Source: Anaerolineales bacterium (GTDB taxonomy: Bacteria; Chloroflexota; Anaerolineae; CG2-30-64-16). From it: 34,554 nucleotides of DNA. Location of the stretch: the NCBI GenBank assembly GCA_017882045.1, contig JADGQF010000012.1:1-34554 (forward strand), in the 5' to 3' direction. The notes beneath the pieces are model-generated. The model saw nothing but the letters and a program-made list of their open reading frames with translations. It had not been told where the DNA came from and made no database searches. This document shows, piece by piece, positions 1 to 6,882 of this stretch (within the stretch, counting starts at the first letter, position 1; each line of letters starts with the position of its first letter). Made by a program: the position numbers and the translations under genes.

Positions 1-402
1 GCCACTCGTTGGCTGAGTCCAACCAAGGCTCTGATCCAACTGAGTCTTCGATACAAAACCGATGACCATCTGTGGTTCACTTTCTTCCACGAGGCTGGCC
101 ATATTCTTCTGCACGGGAAGCGGGAAGTTTTCCTGGAGAACGACGGGTCGTCAGGAGCAGAAGACAAAGAGGTAGAAGCAAACAGGTTCTCAGCGGACTT
201 CCTCATCAGTCCTAAGGACCTGGACTTGTTCACAAGGGGAAGACGTTTCTTCAGTAAGGCAGACATCACGCACTTCGCCGAGCAAATCGGAATCGCACCG
301 GGCATTGTTGTGGGTCGGCTCCAGCATGACGATCTTGTGGCGCCGAAGGATTGTAATGGCCTGAAACGCCGTTTTGAGTGGGCTGTTCGAACGGAGAGCT
401 AG
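1..402 (+). CDS. ImmA/IrrE-family metallopeptidase, C-terminal part (5' truncated by window edge)
   Basis: Frame +1 is open from base 1 to TAG 400-402: ...DDHLWFTFFHEAGHILLHGKREVFLEN...EANRFSADFLISPKDLD...; HEAGH zinc motif followed by the ExEANxFAxxxLxP-like motif typical of ImmA/IrrE (HigA-ImmA) proteins. Not in ORF track because it lacks a start. Confidence 0.78.
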   Translation, partial: ATRWLSPTKALIQLSLRYKTDDHLWFTFFHEAGHILLHGKREVFLENDGSSGAEDKEVEANRFSADFLISPKDLDLFTRGRRFFSKADITHFAEQIGIAPGIVVGRLQHDDLVAPKDCNGLKRRFEWAVRTES

Positions 403-650
403 GTACGCAACTTTGGTTGGGGACCGAATCGTTCCTCTGAGGCCGCGATCTCCCAAATGGTTGCAGGCACAGACACTATGAGTGAGTCCGTGAACCAGGG
501 TGTAACCGGCAAGCAATGGGAACCGCTTGCCGCTAATAAGACAGCGAGCCCCAGCGGGTGCACGGGGCTCGGCAGCGTCAGTGTGATACCGACTCCTGAT
601 CTAGACAATCGGAATGTATCACATGGCGCGCGCGTTGTCAATCCCCTGCC

Positions 651-794
651 TGGAGGCAGCAGGTGTATACCTGCAAGTACTGCGGGCGGGCCATCATCTT
701 CAGGATGGGATACCGGAAAAAGAAAGCACCTACGTGCGGTCCACCCGGCCCATTTCCATCCACATAGATGGGGCCTGCTTTCGCAGGAAATAGC
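651..794 (+). pseudogene. Possible frameshifted small zinc-ribbon protein remnant
   Basis: One frame reads QVYTCKYCGRAIIFRMGYRKKKAPTCG; a shifted frame then reads RPISIHIDGACFRRK* up to TAG 792-794. CxxC...C and HxDxxC pattern split between frames. Confidence 0.25.
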
Positions 795-849
795 CTAGTT
801 TAGGCGCTCTTCTCCTGGGCACCCGACGGGAGGAGGAAGAATCGAGCGT

Positions 850-882
850 GCTCCCAGCTGTGCAGTTGGGAGCTTGTCTTTC
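850..882 (+). terminator. Hairpin with following T-rich stretch
   Basis: GCTCCCA (850-856) / TGGGAGC (867-873) plus inner pairs, followed by TTGTCTTTC. Confidence 0.35.
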
Positions 883-905
883 TATAAATGTCGCGTTCAT
901 CAACG

Positions 906-1106
906 CTACTGTTGCAACGCCACCTGCGCAAATCTGTCCGATAGCACTGTCACTTGATACTTAAGCGCGGCCGGCATCGCACCGGCCGGCATTTCGAAAG
1001 CAACCCATCCCTGCGCCTTTTCCCGCTTGGCCAGTTGCCCAGTGGCAATCTGCCCGTCCCCTAGCGCCAATCCCCTCACCCTTCCTACCACGTTATGAAC
1101 AGTCAC
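906..1106 (-). pseudogene. Possible DUF4352-like C-terminal remnant
   Basis: MTVHNVVGRVRGLALGDGQIATGQLAKREKAQGWVAFEMPAGAMPAALKYQ... resembles the GxxxxGWVAFEVPxxAxxxxLxY core of DUF4352; no N-terminal/lipobox region and an in-frame stop just upstream. Confidence 0.35.
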
Positions 1107-1121
1107 CTCTCCATCTCTCTA

Positions 1122-1151
1122 TTGACACGAACGTATGTTCTATGGTACACT
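1122..1151 (+). promoter_or_regulatory. Sigma70-like promoter overlapped by an SOS (LexA) box-like palindrome
   Basis: TTGACA (1122-1127), 18 bp, TACACT (1146-1151); spacer contains CGAACGTATGTTCT (1128-1141), close to the Gram-positive SOS box CGAACRNRYGTTYC. Confidence 0.5.
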
Positions 1152-1257
1152 ATCTTTGTAGTCACAGACGCGCCAACCAACTGCTTGGGCTGTGAAACTG
1201 CCCTGTTGCGGCCTGCTTTCCGCTCGGTGGCAGGACCTATCTCTCACCGAGGCTCCG

Positions 1258-2748
1258 ATGGATACTTCGTCCACTTGCGCGACCGAGACGATAGCCAGTC
1301 CCTTGCCCGGCGTCGGTACCGGTCTGCTTTCTGTCCCACCCCTCCCCGCCTCGGCCTCCCTCGATCCGTCCCTGGCTGCCGGCGCCTCCTCCTGGCTTGA
1401 CACCTACGTCGCCTACGCCTCGACCGTCTGTCCCATGCTCCCGCCGCTGTTTCACGAGAGCGCCGCCCTTTGGCTGGCCAGCGTCGCCGTTGCCCGCCGC
1501 CTCTACGTGTCGATCTCTGGCCGCCCCATCTATCCCGACCTCTTTGTCGCCTGGATCGTCCCCAACGGTCTTTACGAGACCGCCGCCGCTTTCGATCTGG
1601 TCCGGGACCTGGCCGAGCGCGCCTTTCCCGGTCTCCTCGCCCCTTCGCACATCACCCCCCTCGACCTGCTCTACCTCTTTGCCGGTTGCCTCGGGCCCCG
1701 TGAGGGTTGGGGGCGCTGGGAGCGTACCTATGACGGCAATCAGCAGGATGACCACTTTCCGGCCCAACGTGGCTGGTTGCTCGGCGACTTGAGCCGTTTG
1801 CTCCCCACGCGCCGCGCCTTCCACAGCCGCGGTCTGGGCCTGCTCGTTGACTTCTACCAGTGCCATCCCCGCTATCGCTATGCAACCAACCCTTTGGGCT
1901 TCCTCACCGTGCCCAACACCTATCTCAGCCTGCTCTCTTGTGCCACACCGGCCAGCATCGCCGGCTCTTTGTCGGATCGCGCGCTCTGGGACCTCGGCTG
2001 GTGGCCCAGCTTCGCGTTAATCGTTCCCGAGCCCGGCCGCCCCGCCTGGCAGCTACCAGCCCCCACCCCCGAGCCGCCTGCGCACCTGCCAACGCTGGTC
2101 AGGTTGTTTCAGAAGCTGCCGGGCAACGGCCAACCGGATCATTACCGGCCCTGCCAGGTCGAGCTGGCCCCCGGCGTCGCCGCTGCCTGGCTCCGCTACC
2201 AGCGCGCTCTCGCCTACGACCTCCTCACGCCGGATCTCGACGCCCGCCTGTGGAATGCCTATTGCCAGCTTCCTGTCCAGCTCATCAAGGTTGCCACCCT
2301 GCTGGCCGCTCTCGACTGGGTGGCCTCTCTTCCCCCTGACCCGCCCCCCGCTCCCAAAACGCGCGGCCGCGCCAAACCTCAGGACGTCCCCGCGCCAGAG
2401 GACGGACCGGGGGACCGCCCCACCATCACCCTGCCCCACCTTGCCCGCGCTCAATCCATCGTCGAAGCCTGGCGCGCCAGCCTCCACCGCGCCCTCGCTG
2501 CCGGCCGCGCCGCCGCGTCCGGCGACCTGGACGCCCGCCTCAGCGCCCGTATCCTGCGCCAGATCGAGAAGCACGAACCGGCCGGCGCCACCGCTCGCGA
2601 CGTCTACCACAACCTGGCTGACCGCAAGCCGAGCGAGATTGCGGCTCGTCTGGCCCAATTAGTCACTCTCGGTCTCGTCGAGACCATCCCTGGCCCGGAC
2701 CTGCCCGGCCCAGGCGGCCCTACCACCTACTACCGCGTGGCTCGCTGA
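1258..2748 (+). CDS. DUF3987-like (mobile-element/primase-associated) protein with C-terminal winged-helix-like region
   Basis: Long ORF; start at ATG 1258 preferred (GAGG upstream) over GTG 1192. YPDLFVAWIVPNGLYETAAAFDLVRDLAE, RGWLLGDLSRLL and the layout of the following region resemble DUF3987 proteins; C-term ILRQIEKHEPAGATARDVYHNLADRKPSEIAARLAQLVTLGLVETI looks like a winged helix. Confidence 0.55.
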   Translation: MDTSSTCATETIASPLPGVGTGLLSVPPLPASASLDPSLAAGASSWLDTYVAYASTVCPMLPPLFHESAALWLASVAVARRLYVSISGRPIYPDLFVAWIVPNGLYETAAAFDLVRDLAERAFPGLLAPSHITPLDLLYLFAGCLGPREGWGRWERTYDGNQQDDHFPAQRGWLLGDLSRLLPTRRAFHSRGLGLLVDFYQCHPRYRYATNPLGFLTVPNTYLSLLSCATPASIAGSLSDRALWDLGWWPSFALIVPEPGRPAWQLPAPTPEPPAHLPTLVRLFQKLPGNGQPDHYRPCQVELAPGVAAAWLRYQRALAYDLLTPDLDARLWNAYCQLPVQLIKVATLLAALDWVASLPPDPPPAPKTRGRAKPQDVPAPEDGPGDRPTITLPHLARAQSIVEAWRASLHRALAAGRAAASGDLDARLSARILRQIEKHEPAGATARDVYHNLADRKPSEIAARLAQLVTLGLVETIPGPDLPGPGGPTTYYRVAR

Positions 2749-2796
2749 CCATGTCTCGCCCAAGCCATTCCGATGGCCCCCGTCCCACCCGTCCTT

Positions 2797-2932
2797 GTCA
2801 GTCAGTGTCCGTCCGTGTCAGTCAGTGTTTTCCCCGTCCTACCCGTCCCACTCCGTCCACCGCGTCCAGTCTGCTGGACCGGTCCACTCCGTCCACCGAT
2901 TCTCCCCACTGTCGTACTGTCGTACTGTCGTA
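2797..2932 (+). repeat. GTCC-rich low-complexity region with nested short direct repeats
   Basis: GTCAGTCAGTGT at 2797-2808 and 2817-2828; CACTCCGTCCACCG at 2849-2862 and 2885-2898; CTGTCGTA x3 in tandem at 2909-2932. Confidence 0.75.
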
Positions 2933-2969
2933 TCGTCCACCGGGGGTCGTCTCATGCTCTTGCCACTGT

Positions 2970-2998
2970 TTGACAACATTTGCGGGCGCTGTTATCAT
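2970..2998 (+). promoter_or_regulatory. Sigma70-like promoter of aromatic operon
   Basis: TTGACA (2970-2975), 17 bp, TATCAT (2993-2998). Confidence 0.75.
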
Positions 2999-3024
2999 TG
3001 CGCTCACTTGTAGAGGTACATCTG

Positions 3025-3129
3025 ATGAAGCGGCAAAACGTGTCCGACGTCAACAATTACATCCCGGCCTTTGGCAGCTTTTATTATTGGCGCGTGCCGA
3101 TTCGATGTTCCGCGCCGGCCGGGAGGTAG
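3025..3129 (+). CDS. Aromatic amino acid leader peptide (attenuator)
   Basis: MKRQNVSDVNNYIPAFGSFYYWRVPIRCSAPAGR*; AGAGG 8 nt upstream of ATG; TTT GGC AGC TTT TAT TAT TGG run at 3070-3090; followed by a terminator hairpin just before the operon. Confidence 0.8.
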   Translation: MKRQNVSDVNNYIPAFGSFYYWRVPIRCSAPAGR

Positions 3130-3163
3130 GTGTCAGGGAAGCAGGGACCTCAACCAGCAGACC

Positions 3164-3200
3164 AACGAGCGTGGAGCATCAACTCCACGCTCGTTTATTA
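3164..3200 (+). terminator. Attenuator terminator hairpin
   Basis: AACGAGCGTGGAG (3164-3176) CATCAA CTCCACGCTCGTT (3183-3195), 13 bp perfect, then TATTA (weak T-tract). Confidence 0.7.
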
Positions 3201-3213
3201 CCTGGAGGATTCT

Positions 3214-4431
3214 ATGCCCTGTCGCGGTGTGCGCGGCGCCATAACGGTCGACGAGAACAGCGAGAGTGCAATTCTGGGGGCGACGCGCGAGCTACTGGAC
3301 GCGTTGGTCACAGCCAACGGGCTGCGACCCGCGGAGGTCGCGAGCGTGTTTTTCACTGCTACCCCTGATCTGGATGCGAGTTTTCCGGCCCGCGCGGCCC
3401 GCCAACTGGGCTGGGCAGATGTCCCCCTGCTCGATGCCGTGGAGATGGCGGTACCCGGCGCCCTGTCCTGTTGTATCAGAGTGTTGATCCACTGGAACAC
3501 GGATCGGCCGGCCGGCGCGATCCGTCACGTCTACTTGCGCGAGGCGGCTGTTCTGCGGCCAGACCTCGCCGGAGGGGAAGAAAGCCCAATGACGACTATT
3601 GCATACCAGGGAGAACCGGGCGCCTATTCGCAAGAGGCGATCGTCCAGCAGTTCGGCCCCCAGGTGGAAGCGTTGGCTTGCCAATCGTTTGACGAGATCT
3701 TCGCGGCCGTTGAGGGAGGCCGCGCCAACCTGGGGCTGTTGCCGGTGGAGAACTCCCAAGCGGGCTCGATCAACAGCGCTTACGACCTGCTGCTCGACCA
3801 TGATCTGCGGGTGGTCGGCGAAGTGAAGTTGCGCGTCCGCCATTGCCTGCTGGCGCCGCCGGGGACCCGTCTGGCGGATATCAAGCAGGTCTACTCGCAC
3901 CCCCAGGCGCTGGCCCAGTGCGAGCGCTACCTCAAGAACCGGGGCTGGCAGGCGGTCACGGCTTACGATACGGCAGGCTCGGCGCGCGAACTGGCCGGCA
4001 GGCGGCAGCCCGGCTGCGGGGCGATTGCCAGCCGCCTGGCCGGCGAAATCTATGGCCTGGAGGTCCTGGAGACAGGGATCGAGGATTCGCCAGACAACAC
4101 CACCCGCTTTTTTCTGCTCGGCACGGAAGAACCGCCTCGCTCCGAGCACAATAAGACCTCGCTGGTGTTCGCCACCAGTCATACGCCGGGGGCTCTATAC
4201 CGGGCTTTGAGCGAATTCGCCACGCGCGGCATTAACCTGACCAAGATCGAGAGCCGTCCGCGCCGCAACCGTCCCTGGCATTACGTTTTCTATGTCGACC
4301 TCGAGGGGCACTGGCAGGACCCGGAGATCGAGCAGTCTCTGGTGGCCTTGTTGGTGCGTTCAGCCTACGTCAAATTGCTTGGCAGCTACCCTGCGGCCAG
4401 CGAGCCGGGTAGTGCTACCGGTAAGGAGTGA
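3214..4431 (+). CDS. aroH-pheA: AroH-type chorismate mutase fused to prephenate dehydratase with ACT domain
   Basis: [16 protein letters not shown]...[11 protein letters not shown]...[14 protein letters not shown] (AroH fold) continuing in frame into [23 protein letters not shown]...[17 protein letters not shown]...[21 protein letters not shown] (PheA + ACT). Confidence 0.9.
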   Translation: MPCRGVRGAITVDENSESAILGATRELLDALVTANGLRPAEVASVFFTATPDLDASFPARAARQLGWADVPLLDAVEMAVPGALSCCIRVLIHWNTDRPAGAIRHVYLREAAVLRPDLAGGEESPMTTIAYQGEPGAYSQEAIVQQFGPQVEALACQSFDEIFAAVEGGRANLGLLPVENSQAGSINSAYDLLLDHDLRVVGEVKLRVRHCLLAPPGTRLADIKQVYSHPQALAQCERYLKNRGWQAVTAYDTAGSARELAGRRQPGCGAIASRLAGEIYGLEVLETGIEDSPDNTTRFFLLGTEEPPRSEHNKTSLVFATSHTPGALYRALSEFATRGINLTKIESRPRRNRPWHYVFYVDLEGHWQDPEIEQSLVALLVRSAYVKLLGSYPAASEPGSATGKE

Positions 4432-4442
4432 AGGGGTAAGCC

Positions 4443-5456
4443 ATGATTATCGTCATGAAGCACGGGGCCTCGGCTGCCGATATCAGTGGGGTGGTCAGCC
4501 AGGCCGAGAGGGTGGGCTACAGGACTCACCTGTCACAGGGCACCGAACGCACGATTATCGGCATAGTGGGCGACGGGCGTCCGTTGGAGAGCCACCATTT
4601 TGAGATGCTGCCCGGTGTTGAGCAAGTGGTGCGTATCCTCCAACCGTTCAAGCTTGCCAGCCGCGACTTCCATCCGCTTAACACCTTGATCGACGTCCGG
4701 GGTGTCTGTATCGGCGGTGAGAAGTTAGTGATCATCGCCGGTCCTTGCGCCGTGGAGAGCCGCAGCCAGATCCTCGAAACGGCACAGGCGGTCAAAGAAG
4801 CCGGCGCGACGGTTCTGCGCGGCGGCGCCTACAAGCCGCGCAGTTCACCCTACACGTTCCAGGGGCTCGGTGAGGAGGGACTGGAGCTGCTGGCCGAGGC
4901 GCGCGAGCTGACCGGTCTGCCGATCATCACCGAAGTCATGTCGCCCGAGGCGGTGCCCGTGGTCGGTCGTTATGCCGACATCTTCCAGATCGGGGCGCGC
5001 AACATGCAGAACTACGCGCTGCTGCAGGCCGTCGGTCAGACGCGCATACCCGTCATGGTCAAGCGCGGCATGATGAACACGGTGCAAGAGTGGCTGATGT
5101 CGGCCGAATATGTGCTGAACGGAGGCAACTACGAGGTTATGCTGTGCGAGCGCGGCATCCGTACCTTTGAGACCGCCACCCGCAACACGTTGGACATCAA
5201 TGCCATCCCGCTGCTGAAACAGTGGACGCACCTGCCCGTCCTGGGCGATCCCAGCCATGCGACCGGCAAATGGGACCTGGTAGCGCCCACCGCCCGGGCT
5301 TGCATCGCCGCCGGCGCCGATGGCCTCATCATCGAAGTCCATCCTGATCCGGCGGCCGCCCTGTCTGATGGCGCGCAGTCGTTGAAGCCGGAACGGTTTG
5401 CGGACCTGGTGAGGGACATCCGCAGGCTGGCGCCCGCGGTCGGCAGGACGCTATGA
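4443..5456 (+). CDS. aroF: 3-deoxy-7-phosphoheptulonate (DAHP) synthase, with N-terminal ferredoxin-like domain
   Basis: [14 protein letters not shown]... followed by [14 protein letters not shown]...[18 protein letters not shown]...[13 protein letters not shown]. Confidence 0.92.
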   Translation: MIIVMKHGASAADISGVVSQAERVGYRTHLSQGTERTIIGIVGDGRPLESHHFEMLPGVEQVVRILQPFKLASRDFHPLNTLIDVRGVCIGGEKLVIIAGPCAVESRSQILETAQAVKEAGATVLRGGAYKPRSSPYTFQGLGEEGLELLAEARELTGLPIITEVMSPEAVPVVGRYADIFQIGARNMQNYALLQAVGQTRIPVMVKRGMMNTVQEWLMSAEYVLNGGNYEVMLCERGIRTFETATRNTLDINAIPLLKQWTHLPVLGDPSHATGKWDLVAPTARACIAAGADGLIIEVHPDPAAALSDGAQSLKPERFADLVRDIRRLAPAVGRTL

Positions 5457-5459
5457 ACC

Positions 5460-6362
5460 GTGGCGCGCGCTGAGTTGAGCGCGGCGGACGCCGCGCGCGA
5501 TGACGGATTGACCGTCTGCATCGTCGGGCTGGGGCTGATGGGCGGCTCGCTCGCGCTGGCCTGGCGCGCGGCCGGCTGGCCGGCGCACATCATCGCCGTC
5601 AACCGCAGCCGGCAAGCGATCACGGCGGCCCTGGAAGCGGGCGCGATCGACGCCGGCACTACAGATCTGTCTGAGGGCGTGGCCGCCGCCGATGTGGTGG
5701 TGTTGGCCACCCCCGTGCGCACGATATTGCGGCTGCTGCCCGAGGTCGGCCGCCAGGCCCGACCGGGGGCCATGATCATGGACCTGGGCAGCAGTAAGCA
5801 GCAGATTTGCGCCGCCCTGGCCGCCCTGGACGAACACTTGCAGGTGATCGGCGGCCATCCGTTGTGCGGCAAGGAGACCGTCGGCTTCGGCGCCGCCGAT
5901 CCGGGGCTGTACCGCGACCGGCCGTTTGTCCTCTGCCCGTTGCCGCGCACCAGCCCTGCGTCTCTGCGGCTGGCCGAGAGGCTGGCGGTTGCGGCGGGGG
6001 CCAGGACCTTGATCGCTGACCCGCTGGAGCACGACCGGGCGGTGGCCGCTATCAGCCATCTGCCGTACGCCCTGGCCGCCGCGCTCACACGATCTGTCGC
6101 TCTGAATGGCGATGGCCTGGCCTGGTCGCTGGCGGCCTCGGGCTTTCGAGATACCTCGCGCCTGGCAGCCGCCGATGTGGACATGATGCTGGACATCCTG
6201 CTCACCAACCGCGCGGCCGTGCTCGATTGGATCGACGCTTTTTCGCATGACCTGGCCGGATTGCGGGAAACGCTCTCCGCTGAGGACGAGGCCGGCCTGC
6301 GCCTCCGCCTGGCGGAGGCGCAGGCCGGCCGGGCTGCCATCGCTCGCTCGGCCAGATGGTAG
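5460..6362 (+). CDS. tyrA: Prephenate dehydrogenase
   Basis: GTG start 3 nt after aroF stop; [18 protein letters not shown]...[28 protein letters not shown]...[19 protein letters not shown]. Confidence 0.88.
   Translation: MARAELSAADAARDDGLTVCIVGLGLMGGSLALAWRAAGWPAHIIAVNRSRQAITAALEAGAIDAGTTDLSEGVAAADVVVLATPVRTILRLLPEVGRQARPGAMIMDLGSSKQQICAALAALDEHLQVIGGHPLCGKETVGFGAADPGLYRDRPFVLCPLPRTSPASLRLAERLAVAAGARTLIADPLEHDRAVAAISHLPYALAAALTRSVALNGDGLAWSLAASGFRDTSRLAAADVDMMLDILLTNRAAVLDWIDAFSHDLAGLRETLSAEDEAGLRLRLAEAQAGRAAIARSARW
6290..6330. repeat. Perfect 41-nt palindrome (20-bp arms, 1-nt centre) inside tyrA
   Basis: GGCCGGCCTGCGCCTCCGCC T GGCGGAGGCGCAGGCCGGCC. Confidence 0.95.
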
Positions 6363-6404
6363 CGTACCAGAATCATCCTGCTGCTTATTGGTAATTTTGC
6401 TAAC

Positions 6405-6433
6405 TTGACAGGCTGCGTGGGCCATGTTATAAG
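6405..6433 (+). promoter_or_regulatory. Sigma70-like promoter of trp operon
   Basis: TTGACA (6405-6410), 17 bp, TATAAG (6428-6433). Confidence 0.75.
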
Positions 6434-6469
6434 GGTGTACGTTACTAAATCGAATATCTCCACACCGAA

Positions 6470-6862
6470 AAGCTGTGAAGAGGACGAGTACGCGCTGATA
6501 CGGTGGTACAGAGAGCGGGAGAAGCTGAGAGCCCGCCCACACGCCGGCGTCGAATGGACCTCGGAGCCGCTGACAGAACGGAGGTCAGCCTGTTCGTTTC
6601 TCGGAACGAGCACTTGACCGGCTAAGTACGTCACGCCGGAGTTGCCACCGTTATCCAGGCAAAGGGTATAAACAAGTGACCTGGGCTGCCGGCCCGAGCG
6701 CTTGTCGTACCCCAACAGAGTGAGGCTGGCTTTCGCTACCCGTCGTCATCACGACGGGTTTTTTGTTCCGCCCGGTAAGAGGTGGAACAGGCCGGCCTAA
6801 CCAGGGTGGTACCGCGGGAAGCCAATCGCCCCTCCCGTCCCTGTGGACGTAAGGGGCGTTTA
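6470..6862 (+). promoter_or_regulatory. T-box leader, predicted tRNA-Trp specific
   Basis: Canonical T-box AGGGTGGTACCGCGG at 6803-6817; Stem I signatures GAGTA, AGAGAGCGGGAGAAGCTGAGAGCCCGC; specifier context GAA-TGG-ACC with TGG at 6555-6557; upstream of trpE. Confidence 0.92.
6738..6764 (+). terminator. Intrinsic terminator upstream of the T-box antiterminator
   Basis: ACCCGTCGT (6738-6746) CATC ACGACGGGT (6751-6759) TTTTT. Confidence 0.8.
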
Positions 6863-6865
6863 ATT
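6827..6865 (+). terminator. T-box terminator
   Basis: CGCCCCT (6827-6833) ... AGGGGCG (6852-6858) followed by TTTAATTT. Confidence 0.8.
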
Positions 6866-6882
6866 TATCCCGAGGTGGTACC

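Noticed and set aside
457-798. 113-aa ORF
   Set aside because: No recognisable motif or RBS; covers the putative zinc-ribbon remnant in a different frame.
2751-3368. 205-aa ORF over the repeat patch and aromatic leader
   Set aside because: Low-complexity Ser/Pro/Arg translation of the GTCC repeats, crossing the promoter and attenuator; not a credible gene.
6405-6617. 70-aa ORF with RWY residues as a possible Trp leader peptide
   Set aside because: Its start overlaps the promoter -35 box and it runs through T-box Stem I; Trp control is explained by the T-box.
5129-6715. Long minus-strand ORF (528 aa)
   Set aside because: Antisense to aroF/tyrA and the T-box leader; low-complexity Ser/Arg/Ala composition typical of antisense frames in GC-rich DNA. 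The same applies to other long minus ORFs (for example 11411-12826, 14865-15986, 26906-28201, 29690-31129).
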